DNA of 30,111 nt from JAZLDV01 sp045614925 (GCA_045614925.1 JAZLDV010000140.1:1-30111); one strand, 5' to 3'; shown: positions 14,756 to 23,488, numbered from the stretch's first letter. Notes: generated by a model from the letters alone, not told the origin. Numbers and translations: made by a program.

Positions 14756-14771
14756 ATAAATTTTACAATTG

Positions 14772-14789
14772 TATAAATTATGATAAAAT
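14772..14789 (+). promoter_or_regulatory. Candidate -10 region of the AraC gene
   Basis: TGA-TAAAAT (hexamer 14784-14789) has the extended -10 form without a strong -35 (TTTACA lies 16 bases upstream). An alternative TATAAA is at 14772-14777. The repeats lie just upstream, as for an activator-dependent promoter. Confidence 0.4.
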
Positions 14790-14821
14790 ATATATAACAA
14801 TATTTATAAAAGGAGGCCAAT

Positions 14822-16000
14822 ATGATTGAGAAAACTTCTGGTATAAATTTTAAAAAATTTGGAGATGTCTATTATGATTTTATGAATTTAGATGAACATA
14901 AATTAACATGCAAACACTTAGATAATACAAATAAAACTGTAAGTTATTTATATCATTGTAATAGTGATGTCTATATAGAGTTATATAGTGGTTTAGCAAG
15001 TATTTTAGTAGGTATAACACCTGATGCAGATAAATTAGAATTATATGCAGTGAGTCATAATGTCAAAATAAAAGCAGGTACATATTTTAATGTTATTCCT
15101 GTATCAAATGAAATTACATGTTATATGCTTTTAAAAGAAAATTATCAGCTAAATACAATAAATATTGATGCTTATACATATAAACCTATTACACCAAGAA
15201 TTAATATTAAAGAAATTTTGGGATATTATTATGTTATTAAAGGGCCTCAATATAAGTTTAATGGAGAAAAACATAATTATTATGAATTAACTTATATTGA
15301 TTATGGTAATATGGAAACTACTATCAATGGTGAGAAATATCAGTTAGAAGCGCATGATCTTATTTTATATGGTCCAGGTCAATTTCATACACAAGAAATT
15401 GTAGAATCTAAATCATGTTCTTATCTGACTGTTGTGTTTGATATGTATATTGATAATGATACAACGTTATTAAATAATATATTCCATTGTACAAATGATA
15501 TGCATTCTATTTTAAAGAAATTTATTAATGAATCATCTAGTCAATTACCTTATTCTAAGACTTTAATGTTATGTCATTTACAGGAAATTATTATTTTATT
15601 ACTTCAATCTTCTATTAAAATAGAAAAAGAAAAAACACCTATTAAAATAGGAAATAATGCTATTCAGCATTATCAGAATGAATTATTTAATGATATTATC
15701 AATTACATGAATGACAAAGTATGTGAACCTCTAACAATAGAAGAAATCTGTCAGAAATTCTCTATTTCAAGATCTTCACTACAATCATTATTTAAATCAC
15801 ATATGAATGATTCTCCAAAAAATCATCTTATCAACATAAAACTACAAAAAAGCAAAGAACTAATCTTAGAAAATAAATTTACTATCAGTGAAATTGCCTT
15901 TATGTTAGGCTTCAGTTCTATTCACTATTTCTCTAGATTATTCAAGCAGCATTTTAATATTCCACCTAGTGAATATGCAAAACAGATTTATAGAAATTAA
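14822..16000 (+). CDS. AraC-family transcriptional regulator with cupin domain
   Basis: 392 residues. The N-terminal ~130 residues form an extra domain I cannot name. Residues ~145-200 look like a cupin (NYYELTYIDYGN, HDLILYGPGQFH), the usual sugar-sensing part. The last ~100 residues carry the two AraC helix-turn-helix motifs (LTIEEICQKFSISRSSLQSLF and ISEIAFMLGFSSIHYFSRLFKQHFNIPPSEY). GGAGG is 5 bases before the ATG. The paired repeats upstream of this gene recur upstream of the mannose-type PTS operon at 27 kb, so it probably controls its own gene and amino-sugar uptake. No DeoR-type AgaR repressor is seen in the window. Confidence 0.9.
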   Translation: MIEKTSGINFKKFGDVYYDFMNLDEHKLTCKHLDNTNKTVSYLYHCNSDVYIELYSGLASILVGITPDADKLELYAVSHNVKIKAGTYFNVIPVSNEITCYMLLKENYQLNTINIDAYTYKPITPRINIKEILGYYYVIKGPQYKFNGEKHNYYELTYIDYGNMETTINGEKYQLEAHDLILYGPGQFHTQEIVESKSCSYLTVVFDMYIDNDTTLLNNIFHCTNDMHSILKKFINESSSQLPYSKTLMLCHLQEIIILLLQSSIKIEKEKTPIKIGNNAIQHYQNELFNDIINYMNDKVCEPLTIEEICQKFSISRSSLQSLFKSHMNDSPKNHLINIKLQKSKELILENKFTISEIAFMLGFSSIHYFSRLFKQHFNIPPSEYAKQIYRN

Positions 16001-16025
16001 AACCAAGAGTTTACCTCTTGGTTTT
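15999..16025. terminator. Bidirectional terminator
   Basis: An 11-bp stem (15999-16009 with 16015-16025) and 5-base loop between the convergent AraC and ASCH genes. Confidence 0.8.
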
Positions 16026-16425
16026 AAAATACTTTTATTACTTTAAATTCTTCAAATACAACTAACATATCCTCACTAAACTCATAGCCACTCATTAATC
16101 CATCTTCCTTAAAGAATCTTTCATGTGTCTGTTGCCATGACTCTAAATTATCGTCTTCTCCTTCAAGTTTAATGATATCATATGTCATTTCATTATAAGG
16201 AATAAGACGTACATTCGTTGTTTCTATAACACATCCTTCACGACCATCAAAATATGTAACAATACTTTTATCTCCTACTTTTGGGATAGGCATATTTTCT
16301 TTTTCATATACTAAATAACTGCTTGATGTGGCTGTTTTTTTCCCTTGTAATACAAGCTGTAATAATTCATTGGCTGCTTTTTCATTATTATCAAAATGCC
16401 ATCTATCTAATCCATTTAAATCCAT
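16024..16425 (-). CDS. ASCH-domain protein
   Basis: 133 residues. The GKKTATSSSYLVYE segment (residues ~27-40), followed by PIPKVGDKSIVTYFDG and a C-terminal MLVVFEEFKVI strand, matches ASCH domains, a PUA-like fold thought to bind RNA or modified nucleosides; some members hydrolyse N4-acetylcytidine. I choose the ATG at 16425 because GGAGG lies 7 bases upstream; the frame is open 11 codons further, but that part overlaps the yneF terminator and lacks a ribosome site. It is probably a single gene, with the yneF terminator upstream and a shared terminator downstream. Confidence 0.85.
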   Translation of the reverse strand: MDLNGLDRWHFDNNEKAANELLQLVLQGKKTATSSSYLVYEKENMPIPKVGDKSIVTYFDGREGCVIETTNVRLIPYNEMTYDIIKLEGEDDNLESWQQTHERFFKEDGLMSGYEFSEDMLVVFEEFKVIKVF

Positions 16426-16440
16426 CTTATTTCCTCCACA

Positions 16441-16475
16441 AATAAAATAAAAAGCCACAACATGAAGTTATGGCT
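16441..16475 (-). terminator. Terminator of the yajC-yneF transcript
   Basis: A 9-bp stem (16453-16461 with 16467-16475, one G-U pair) and a T-rich tail on the minus strand, just after the yneF stop. Confidence 0.85.
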
Positions 16476-16482
16476 GATGATA

Positions 16483-16683
16483 TTATTTTTTACATGCATT
16501 AACTTTTTGTAAAATTCTTTTTACTTGTTGTTCATTTGGTTTTTTACCCATTTGAATCATCATAGCTCTAATTGTTTTTTCGCTAATTGCTGGACTTTTA
16601 TCCATTTCTTTTTTCAAATACCATCTAGTTACAAAGAAACCGATAACTACTCCAATTACTAAACCGATAATACTATTAACCAT
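16483..16683 (-). CDS. yneF: UPF0154 membrane protein YneF
   Basis: 66 residues: one N-terminal membrane helix (SIIGLVIGVVIGFFVTRWYL), then a conserved cytosolic part with PAISEKTIRAMMIQMGKKPNEQQVKRIL, the signature of UPF0154. Short single-pass proteins of this family are widespread in Firmicutes; their role is not established. The ATG at 16683 lies 8 bases after GGAAGG; a GTG at 16692 overlaps that site and is not likely. It follows yajC on the same strand with a palindromic hairpin between them. Confidence 0.92.
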   Translation of the reverse strand: MVNSIIGLVIGVVIGFFVTRWYLKKEMDKSPAISEKTIRAMMIQMGKKPNEQQVKRILQKVNACKK

Positions 16684-16712
16684 TATTTTCACCTTCCTAT
16701 AATTTAAAATAA

Positions 16713-16738
16713 AGAGGGATGATACGTATCATCCCTCT
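16713..16738 (-). terminator. 26-bp perfect palindrome between yajC and yneF
   Basis: GGGATGATACGTATCATCCC with three more paired bases on each side. On the minus strand it is followed by TTATTTTAAATT, so it may act as a leaky terminator lowering yneF relative to yajC. Confidence 0.6.
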
Positions 16739-16744
16739 AAGTTA

Positions 16745-17023
16745 TTATTTTACAATTGATTGAACACTGTAACGAGAGACTTGTACAACTACATCTTTAG
16801 TTAATTCTACTTCTAATTCGTCACCTTTTACTTTAACGATTCTTCCATAGAATCCACCTGCAAATACAACACGTGCACCAACTTTGATACCTTCTTGTAA
16901 TGTTTTCATATTTTCACGTTGTTTTTTCATACCTTTAGCTGATAAAATCATAGCGATTAAACCAACAACAGTAATTAAAGCCCCCACTGTTACAGAAGAC
17001 CATAAAATGACTTCCCAATTCAT
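16745..17023 (-). CDS. yajC: Preprotein translocase accessory subunit YajC
   Basis: 92 residues: an N-terminal membrane helix at about residues 5-28, then the conserved KGMKKQRENMKTLQEGIKVGARVVFAGGFYGRIVKVKGDELEVELTKDVVVQVSR in the YajC pattern (KxQ, GD/GxxVxxxGGxxGxI). YajC associates with SecDF and SecYEG during protein export. GGAGTG precedes the ATG by about 7 bases. secD and secF are not adjacent, unlike in many bacteria. It is followed by a palindrome and yneF. Confidence 0.92.
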   Translation of the reverse strand: MNWEVILWSSVTVGALITVVGLIAMILSAKGMKKQRENMKTLQEGIKVGARVVFAGGFYGRIVKVKGDELEVELTKDVVVQVSRYSVQSIVK

Positions 17024-17143
17024 TTATATTCACTCCATCCTTCTTTTATCTTAGTAAAATCAATATAATTTGATTCCTTTATATATTTTAGCATTAAAAC
17101 GAAATAAATGCTACATATTTTTTTCTAAGATAATTTCTAGATA

Positions 17144-18325
17144 TTAGTCTCTTGTATATGGATATAAGATTACACCTTTAACAACACGGTTAACTTCTCC
17201 AGTTGGACATGGATTATCTGGTGTAATGTTCATTGATAATGATTTTAATACTGCTAATGTTTGAGCGAATTCAATATAAGCTAATCCTAAGAATCCGTTA
17301 TTCATATCATCAGCGAAATCATAAGTTACTGTGTAATCTACTAATTCAGCAACTTCTGCATCTTCTTTAGCCATAACAGCAACGATTTTATTTCCTTTAC
17401 GTTGTCCACTCATTTCTTTAATTAAGTCGATTTCATATTGTCTGCTATATGGTAAATCACTTAAGTAAACAACTGTTAAAGTATCATCATTGATGATTGA
17501 TTTTGGACCATGTCTGAATCCTAATGGAGTATCGAACATAGTAACAACATCACCAGCAGTTAACTCTAACATTTTTAATGCTGATTCTTGAGAGAATCCT
17601 TTTAATGAGTTACTTCCTAAGTATACGATACGGTTGAAGTTATATTCTTCAACGATTTTAGCTGCTGTATCAAATTTGTTATCTAAGAAGTTTTGACCTC
17701 TTTCGATTACTTTGTTTACTTCTTCAATAGTTTCATCTAAATTATCTAAGTTGAAGCATAATAATGTAGCTAAGTACATATTAGAGAAACTTGAAGTCAT
17801 AGCGAATGATTGGTCATGAGTTTCATCAGTTAAGTTGATAGCGAAGCATTTATCTGTAGTTTCTGCACGTTTAGATAAAGCTCCATTTTTATTACAAGTT
17901 ACGAATAAGTGATATACATTATCACATACTGCTTCAGCAACATCAACAGCTCCTACAGATTCTGGAGAGTTTCCTGATCTTCCGAAGTTGATTAATAATG
18001 TTGGTTTAGTTCTTGATAAGTAACATTCTGGAGTTGCTACTAAGTCAGTAGTTCCATAAGATTTTACTTTATGATTTAATTTTCCTGATAAATATGGGAA
18101 TAAAGCATTTCCTACGAATTCGCTTGTTCCTGCACCAGTTAAAATAACATCAAAGTCTTCACAAGTAATAACTTGATCGATGAAAGCTTTTAATTCTTCT
18201 TTCATATCTTTGATTTGTTGGCAAGTTTTTGCCCAAGTAGCTGGTTGTTGGTAAATTTCAGTTAATGTAAATGTTGAAGAAGTTTGAGCCATAGTTTCTT
18301 CATTAATACCAAAAATTGTTTTCAT
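17144..18325 (-). CDS. agaS: SIS-domain ketose/aldose isomerase-deaminase AgaS
   Basis: 393 residues with two SIS domains (about residues 50-200 and 215-370). Visible motifs: VILTGAGTSEFVGNALFPYL, INFGRSGNSPESVGA for phosphosugar binding, and LGFRHGPKSII near the active site. The N-terminal TLTEIYQQPATWAKT is typical of AgaS. In the Aga pathway it converts galactosamine-6-phosphate to tagatose-6-phosphate and ammonia. The context (NagA-type deacetylase, GatY/GatZ aldolase and mannose-family PTS) supports this over a GlmS-like role. GGAGG is 6 bases before the ATG. It is divergent from nagA with its own promoter. Confidence 0.92.
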   Translation of the reverse strand: MKTIFGINEETMAQTSSTFTLTEIYQQPATWAKTCQQIKDMKEELKAFIDQVITCEDFDVILTGAGTSEFVGNALFPYLSGKLNHKVKSYGTTDLVATPECYLSRTKPTLLINFGRSGNSPESVGAVDVAEAVCDNVYHLFVTCNKNGALSKRAETTDKCFAINLTDETHDQSFAMTSSFSNMYLATLLCFNLDNLDETIEEVNKVIERGQNFLDNKFDTAAKIVEEYNFNRIVYLGSNSLKGFSQESALKMLELTAGDVVTMFDTPLGFRHGPKSIINDDTLTVVYLSDLPYSRQYEIDLIKEMSGQRKGNKIVAVMAKEDAEVAELVDYTVTYDFADDMNNGFLGLAYIEFAQTLAVLKSLSMNITPDNPCPTGEVNRVVKGVILYPYTRD

Positions 18326-18356
18326 AATTATCCTCCTAAATTATATTTACATCAAT

Positions 18357-18384
18357 ATTATACACCCTTCCTATTTATTTTCAA
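18357..18384 (-). promoter_or_regulatory. Promoter of agaS
   Basis: Minus-strand -35 TTGAAA (18379-18384), 16-base spacer, -10 TATAAT (18357-18362). The rest of the 254-base gap to nagA is A/T rich and holds the candidate nagA promoter but no RNA element I recognise. Confidence 0.65.
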
Positions 18385-18504
18385 TAAATTAACGAAAACT
18401 ATAATTGAAATGTTAAAAATGATAAAGAAAATGTTATATTTTATTCCATTATAAAAGTAACAAAAATCATGCTTAGATTCAATAAATACAAAAATATACC
18501 TATT

Positions 18505-18548
18505 TCATTAAAAAATATAAAGACTATTTTTTCAATATAGGTTATAAT
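18505..18548 (+). promoter_or_regulatory. Candidate promoter region of nagA with a degenerate AraC-type box
   Basis: TATAAT at 18543-18548 is a clear -10 but the -35 position holds only AAGACT. A stretch near 18505-18523 (TTCATTAAAAAATATAAAG) resembles the repeats upstream of the AraC gene. Weak positive control is possible. Confidence 0.35.
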
Positions 18549-18579
18549 AGTATAGTGATATAAAAAGGAGGAATTTTAT

Positions 18580-19725
18580 ATGATTATTCAAAGTAAAAAA
18601 GTTTGGATTGCTGACCAATTTATGGCAGCACAAGTAGAAATCATTGATGGAAAAATCACTAATATTTATCCTTATGGTACTAAAGAAGCTGACAAAGATT
18701 ATGGTAACAACAAAATTTTACCTGGATTTATTGATATCCATTGTCACGGTGCTTATGGATTTGATACTAATGATGCTAATGAAGAAGGTTTAAGAAACTG
18801 GGTAGCTAACATTGTAGATGAAGGTGTTACTGGTTTATTAGCTACTACTATTACTCAAAGTGAAGAAGTTTTAACTAATGCAGTTAAAAACGTAGCTAAA
18901 GTTGTAAGAGACGGATATACTGGTGCTCAAATTTTAGGTATTCATTTTGAAGGACCTTATTTAGATATGATTTATAAAGGTGCTCAACCTGAACAACATA
19001 TCGTTAAACCAACTGTTGAACAATTTAAAAGATACCAAGATGCTGCTGATGGTTTAATTAAAGTTATCACTATGGCAACTGAAACTGATGATGACTTTGC
19101 ATTAACTCGTTATTGTGCAGAAAATGGTGTTGTTGTAAGTATTGGTCACTCTGGAGCAACTTTTGAAGAAGCTTCTATGGCTTATGCTTATGGTGCAAGA
19201 TCTATGACTCACGTTTATAATGGTATGACTCCATATAACCATAGAAACAATGGTTTAGTTGGTGCTGCATTCCGTTTAAATGGAATTTATGGTGAAATCA
19301 TTTGTGATGGTAACCACTCTACTCCTGTTGCTTTACATGAATATTTCAAAGCAAAAGGACCAGATTATGCAGTTATGATTACTGATGCTTTAATGGCTAA
19401 AGGTTCTCCTGCTGGATCTAAATTTATCTTTGGTGGAAATGAAATCGAAATTTACGAAGATGGAAGTGCACACTTAACTTCTACAGGTGGATTAGCTGGA
19501 TCTACATTAAAAATGAATGATGGATTAAGAATTCTTATTGAAGATGCTTTAGTTCCTGTTGCAACTGCTATTAATTCTTGTACTAGAAACCCTGCAAACT
19601 GCATCGGTTTAGGAGATGTTAAAGGTTCTATTAGAGTTGGATATGATGCTGACTTAGTTGTTTTAGATAGTGAATATAACGTTTTACAAACTTATGTATT
19701 AGGAAACGAAATGATCAATGGCTAG
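18580..19725 (+). CDS. nagA: N-acetylglucosamine/galactosamine-6-phosphate deacetylase
   Basis: 381 residues of the amidohydrolase superfamily. PGFIDIHCHGAYGFDT holds the first metal histidines (H54, H56). HFEGPYLDMIYKGAQPE contains the metal-binding Glu, GHSGAT and THVYNGMTPYNHR the other His ligands, and ITDAL the catalytic Asp. It removes acetate from the imported amino-sugar phosphate. NagA (GlcNAc) and AgaA (GalNAc) cannot be told apart by eye; the surrounding agaS, gatY/gatZ and PTS genes favour GalNAc-6-phosphate. GGAGG is 8 bases before the ATG. Its last codons overlap the start of the next gene by 8 bases. Confidence 0.93.
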   Translation: MIIQSKKVWIADQFMAAQVEIIDGKITNIYPYGTKEADKDYGNNKILPGFIDIHCHGAYGFDTNDANEEGLRNWVANIVDEGVTGLLATTITQSEEVLTNAVKNVAKVVRDGYTGAQILGIHFEGPYLDMIYKGAQPEQHIVKPTVEQFKRYQDAADGLIKVITMATETDDDFALTRYCAENGVVVSIGHSGATFEEASMAYAYGARSMTHVYNGMTPYNHRNNGLVGAAFRLNGIYGEIICDGNHSTPVALHEYFKAKGPDYAVMITDALMAKGSPAGSKFIFGGNEIEIYEDGSAHLTSTGGLAGSTLKMNDGLRILIEDALVPVATAINSCTRNPANCIGLGDVKGSIRVGYDADLVVLDSEYNVLQTYVLGNEMING

Positions 19726-20251
19726 TAAACAAAAACAAAAAATTACTTTATCTGGTAGAAATATCTACCAAGATAAACGTGGTAGAAATGTATGGTATGA
19801 TTTCTTAACTAAGAAATTCTTATACATTGATGAATCTGATGAAAACAAATTATTTATTTACAAAAATAGATTTGCAATTGTTATTTTTGCTGCTATTTTA
19901 GGTTATGAATACATTTATGCTACAACTGTTGGTGTTGCTTCAGCAGCAATTATCGGTTTAATTGTATTCGAAATTTACTATCGTCTAAAAATTTTCTCTA
20001 AAATGAAGGAAGCTAAAAACATTACTAAAAAAGATAACATTTCTCATTTAGAAACAATTTTAAACACAAAAGATAAACCAAAGATTTTAATGTTATTAAT
20101 TTTATATACATTATTAGCTGTATTATTAGTAGTAAATACATTCTTAGAAGATTACTCAACAGCTATCAATTTAATCTGTTATTTAATTGCAGCAGGTAGT
20201 TCATATTTTGCTTTAATGCATGCTATCGCTTTAGTTAAATATCCAAAATAA
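19718..20251 (+). CDS. Unrecognised four-helix membrane protein, coupled to nagA
   Basis: 177 residues, family not recognised. A basic N-terminal part (residues 1-48, with GRNIYQDKRGRNVWYDF) is followed by two close hydrophobic segments (about 52-87), a charged cytosolic loop (KMKEAKNITKKDN) and two more segments (about 120-140 and 148-172). The ATG lies inside the last codons of nagA (8-base overlap), so its translation depends on nagA. The arrangement ties it to amino-sugar use, for example as a membrane accessory, but nothing in the sequence shows this. A strong terminator follows. Confidence 0.75.
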   Translation: MASKQKQKITLSGRNIYQDKRGRNVWYDFLTKKFLYIDESDENKLFIYKNRFAIVIFAAILGYEYIYATTVGVASAAIIGLIVFEIYYRLKIFSKMKEAKNITKKDNISHLETILNTKDKPKILMLLILYTLLAVLLVVNTFLEDYSTAINLICYLIAAGSSYFALMHAIALVKYPK

Positions 20252-20262
20252 CATAAAAATAT

Positions 20263-20288
20263 AATGGCAGAGGAAACCCTCTGCCATT
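20263..20288. terminator. Bidirectional terminator
   Basis: An 11-bp GC-richer stem (20263-20273 with 20278-20288) and AAAC loop between convergent genes, with T-rich flanks. Confidence 0.9.
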
Positions 20289-20293
20289 TCTTT

Positions 20294-21070
20294 TTATATA
20301 ATTTTAAAATGTTTTAAAGCATTGTATATACCGTCATTATCAATATCATCACTTACATAATCAGCAGCCTCTATTGCTAATTTTGAGCCATTTGCAAGAC
20401 ATACAGATAAACCTACATATTCAAACATACATACATCGTTATCTCCATCTCCAAATGCCATCACATCTTCTTTATCTATGTTGTAATATTCCAATACTTT
20501 TTCTATTCCTTTTTCTTTACCACCTAATTTATTAATCACATCAAAAGCATGTTCATGCCATCTTGTCATTTTACAATCAGGTAAAAGTTCTCTTAATCTC
20601 TCTTGTTTATTTTCCATTCCAAAAGGTAAAACAAGTAAAACTTCATTATTTACCCCTTCTTCTAATACACCTATTTCAGGTATAGGAGTATTAATAGCAT
20701 CCTGTGCTTTTTCTACAATTTCATCTATATAATTAATATAAATTCTATCTGCTTCTACAAATTCACATGGAAACGGATCACTTTTCATTTCATTCACAAC
20801 ATTTTCTAAATTGCTTTTAGGAATAGGCATTGTATGGATAACCCCTTCCCCATTATAACAATATTGACCATTTAAAGTGACATATCCATCAAATTCAATA
20901 TTCCCTACTGGAAGATCAGATAATTCTAATTTATGTCTTCCTGTTGCTAGAAAGATAAGTATCCCTTTTTCCTTTAACATTTCTAAAGCTTTGATTGTCG
21001 ATACTGGGATAGAAGATGTTTTATGTGAGATTAATGTTCCATCTACATCAAAAAATATCGCTTTAATCAT
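20294..21070 (-). CDS. Cof-type HAD-superfamily phosphatase (IIB)
   Basis: 258 residues. Motif I is FFDVDGTLISH (D8, D10), motif II is LATGR, a large alpha/beta cap (about residues 85-180) follows, and motif IV is GDGDNDVCMFEY. This is the Cof/YidA layout of enzymes that hydrolyse sugar phosphates, flavin nucleotides or other small phosphates. It follows the aldolase gene on the same strand behind a terminator, and its AGGAGG overlaps the tail of that hairpin region, so it may be expressed by read-through. A role in relieving sugar-phosphate stress from the Aga pathway is possible but only inferred from position. Confidence 0.9.
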   Translation of the reverse strand: MIKAIFFDVDGTLISHKTSSIPVSTIKALEMLKEKGILIFLATGRHKLELSDLPVGNIEFDGYVTLNGQYCYNGEGVIHTMPIPKSNLENVVNEMKSDPFPCEFVEADRIYINYIDEIVEKAQDAINTPIPEIGVLEEGVNNEVLLVLPFGMENKQERLRELLPDCKMTRWHEHAFDVINKLGGKEKGIEKVLEYYNIDKEDVMAFGDGDNDVCMFEYVGLSVCLANGSKLAIEAADYVSDDIDNDGIYNALKHFKII

Positions 21071-21082
21071 ATTATCCTCCTA

Positions 21083-21109
21083 AAAAAGGTACATATATAT
21101 GTACCTTTT
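21083..21109 (-). terminator. Terminator between the aldolase and HAD genes
   Basis: A hairpin with arms GGTACATAT / ATATGTACC extended by A and T runs; the minus strand ends in a T run just before the AGGAGG of the HAD gene. Confidence 0.75.
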
Positions 21110-21959
21110 ATGCTTTATTCACTGAACCGCAAACTTCCATTTTTGCTTTAACGAAAGCTTTTACTTCTTCTAATCCAGCTTTATTATATTTTTTAGGATC
21201 GAATGCTTCAGGATCTTTAGCTAAATATGCTTTTACACCTTCAGAAAAAGCAATACGTAATTCTGTTGCATAGTTTACTTTACAGATTCCTCTTTGAATT
21301 GCTTCTTGAACTGCACTATCAGGTACTCCAGAAGCTCCATGTAATACTAAAGGAATAGAAACAACATTTCTAATTTCACTTAATCTTTCAAAATCTAATT
21401 TTGGTTCACCTGAATAAATACCATGAGCAGTTCCAATTGCAACAGCTAATGAATTTACTCCAGTTTTTTCAACAAATTCTTTTGCTTCAAATGGATCAGT
21501 ATATGGATTTCCACTACCACCATCTAAATCATCTTCTTTTCCTCCAACTTTTCCTAATTCTGCTTCTACAGAAATTCCTGATGGAGCACAAGCATCTGCA
21601 ACAGCTTTAGATACTTTAATATTATCTTCAAATGATTCATGAGAACCATCGATCATAATAGAAGTATATCCAGTTCTTAATGCTTGCATTGCTAATTCAA
21701 AATTTGAACCATGATCTAAATGCATTGCAACAGGTACATTTGTTCTATTTGCAGCTGCAGTTACCATAGCTAAGAAATAATCTAATCCTGCATATTTAAC
21801 AGTTGATGGAGTTGTTTGCATAATTACAGGTGATTGTAATTCATGTGCAGCTTCAATTACTGCCATAACCATTTCTAAATTTTCAACATTGAAAGCACCA
21901 ACAGCATAATGTCCAGCTTGTGCTTTTTCTAACATTTCTTTTGTCGTTACTAAAGTCAT
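21108..21959 (-). CDS. gatY: Class II tagatose-1,6-bisphosphate aldolase, catalytic subunit (GatY/KbaY)
   Basis: 283 residues of the class II fructose/tagatose-bisphosphate aldolase family. MHLDHGSN holds the catalytic Asp (D82) and a zinc His (H83). IGTAHGIYSG and LVLHGASGV give the other zinc histidines, and KVNYATELR the phosphate site. It splits tagatose-1,6-bisphosphate into dihydroxyacetone phosphate and glyceraldehyde-3-phosphate. The neighbouring GatZ/KbaZ subunit, encoded divergently, supports tagatose rather than fructose bisphosphate. GAGGGA precedes the ATG. GatY and KbaY cannot be separated by eye; the name indicates the family. Confidence 0.9.
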   Translation of the reverse strand: MTLVTTKEMLEKAQAGHYAVGAFNVENLEMVMAVIEAAHELQSPVIMQTTPSTVKYAGLDYFLAMVTAAANRTNVPVAMHLDHGSNFELAMQALRTGYTSIMIDGSHESFEDNIKVSKAVADACAPSGISVEAELGKVGGKEDDLDGGSGNPYTDPFEAKEFVEKTGVNSLAVAIGTAHGIYSGEPKLDFERLSEIRNVVSIPLVLHGASGVPDSAVQEAIQRGICKVNYATELRIAFSEGVKAYLAKDPEAFDPKKYNKAGLEEVKAFVKAKMEVCGSVNKA

Positions 21960-22114
21960 ATGAGTCCCTCTTTTCCTTAAAATCGAGATTATTATATCAT
22001 AAAAAAAATGTATATTCTACACATACACAAAAAATGCAAACTTTATCACAACTTATGTATGTACGAAAAGTCATTTATTTGATATTATATATAGAGGAAG
22101 GAGAGTTAAATAAT

Positions 22115-23446
22115 ATGAACTATAACCCATTAAAAGAGATTGTTAAAAAACAAAAAGCTGGTCAAGCTGTTGGTATTTATTCTGCATGTAGTGCAAATGA
22201 ATACGTATTACAAGCTGTAATTGAAAAAGCAGCTAAAACTGATAGCGTTGCTTTAATTGAAGCAACTGCAAACCAATGTGATCAAAACGGTGGTTACACT
22301 GGTATGACACCAAAAGTATTCATGGAATACTGCTTAGAAATCGCTGAAAAAGCTGGTTTAGACAAAACAAGATTATTCTTAGGTGGAGATCACTTAGGGC
22401 CTTTAACTTGGACACACTTAAATGAAGAAGAAGCAATGGAAAATGCTAAAGAATTAATCAGACACTATGTTGGTGCTGGTTTCACAAAAATCCATATCGA
22501 TACTTCTATGAAAGTTGCTGATGATGATCAAGATGCAAGATTAAGTGATGAAATCATTGCAAAAAGAGGTGCTATCTTAGCTAAAGTTGCTAATGATACA
22601 TATAATGAATTATTAAAAACTAATCCTGATGCAATTCGTCCAGTTTATATCGTAGGTAGTGAAGTACCAATTCCTGGTGGACAACAATCAGGTGCTGAAG
22701 AAACTGGTATGCAAATTACTAAAGTTGAAGATTTCAAATCAACTGTAGAAACTTTCCAAAAAGCATTCGCTGCTGAAGGAATTGAAGATTTATGGGATGA
22801 TGTAATTGCTGTTGTAGTACAACCAGGTGTAGAAGAAAAAGATGCTGGATGTACAGAATACGATAGAAGCAAAGCAGTAGATTTAATGGCTGCTATCAAA
22901 GATTATCCTACATTAGTATTTGAAGGACACTCAACAGATTATCAAACTAAACATAAATTAAGAGAATTAGTTGAAGATGGTGTTGGAGTATTAAAAGTTG
23001 GTCCTGGATTAACTTTCGCTATGCGTGAAGCTTTATTTGCTTTAGCAAACATCGAAAAAGAAGCATTCCATGGAACTGATGTAGAATTATCTAACTTAAT
23101 TGAAGTATTAGAAGAAGAAATGTTAAAAGCTCCAGGTAAATGGGATAAATATTATACAGGAACTGAAACTGATCGTTATATTAAACGTAAATATTCATTC
23201 TCTGATAGATGCCGTTACTATATGCCTACTGAACCAGTTCAAGCTGCAAAAGATAAATTAATTGCAAACTTAAGAACTTTAGGTGAAGTACCATTAAACT
23301 TAATGAGCCAATTCATGCCAGTACAATATACTAAAGTACGTGAAGGTTTATTAGTAAATGATCCAGAAGAATTAATCAAAGACAGAATTGTTTACACAAT
23401 TGACGAATATTTACACGCCTCTCATCAAGAAGAATTAGTAAAATAA
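22115..23446 (+). CDS. gatZ: Tagatose-bisphosphate aldolase non-catalytic subunit (GatZ/KbaZ)
   Basis: 443 residues, full length for GatZ/KbaZ. Signatures: GQAVGIYSACSANEYVLQAV, EATANQCDQNGGYTGMTP, LGGDHLGPLTW, FTKIHIDTSM, VPIPGGQQ, FEGHSTDYQT and VGPGLTFAMREALFAL. In E. coli this subunit is needed for full activity and stability of the GatY/KbaY aldolase; it was once thought to be a tagatose-6-phosphate kinase. The ATG at 22115 follows AGGAAGGAG; the frame stays open to 21920 but that part crosses the divergent promoter region and is not coding. It is encoded opposite gatY with about 155 bases between. Confidence 0.93.
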   Translation: MNYNPLKEIVKKQKAGQAVGIYSACSANEYVLQAVIEKAAKTDSVALIEATANQCDQNGGYTGMTPKVFMEYCLEIAEKAGLDKTRLFLGGDHLGPLTWTHLNEEEAMENAKELIRHYVGAGFTKIHIDTSMKVADDDQDARLSDEIIAKRGAILAKVANDTYNELLKTNPDAIRPVYIVGSEVPIPGGQQSGAEETGMQITKVEDFKSTVETFQKAFAAEGIEDLWDDVIAVVVQPGVEEKDAGCTEYDRSKAVDLMAAIKDYPTLVFEGHSTDYQTKHKLRELVEDGVGVLKVGPGLTFAMREALFALANIEKEAFHGTDVELSNLIEVLEEEMLKAPGKWDKYYTGTETDRYIKRKYSFSDRCRYYMPTEPVQAAKDKLIANLRTLGEVPLNLMSQFMPVQYTKVREGLLVNDPEELIKDRIVYTIDEYLHASHQEELVK

Positions 23447-23451
23447 AAAAT

Positions 23452-23477
23452 AAGGAGATATCTTTCGATATCTCCTT
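23452..23477. terminator. Bidirectional terminator
   Basis: An 11-bp stem AAGGAGATATC / GATATCTCCTT with TTTC loop between gatZ and the convergent PTS operon. Confidence 0.9.
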
Positions 23478-23488
23478 TTAAGTTATTA

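Noticed and set aside
21920..22114. 65-codon N-terminal extension of GatZ.
   Set aside because: It overlaps the gatY start and the divergent promoter region; a strong ribosome site marks the ATG at 22115.
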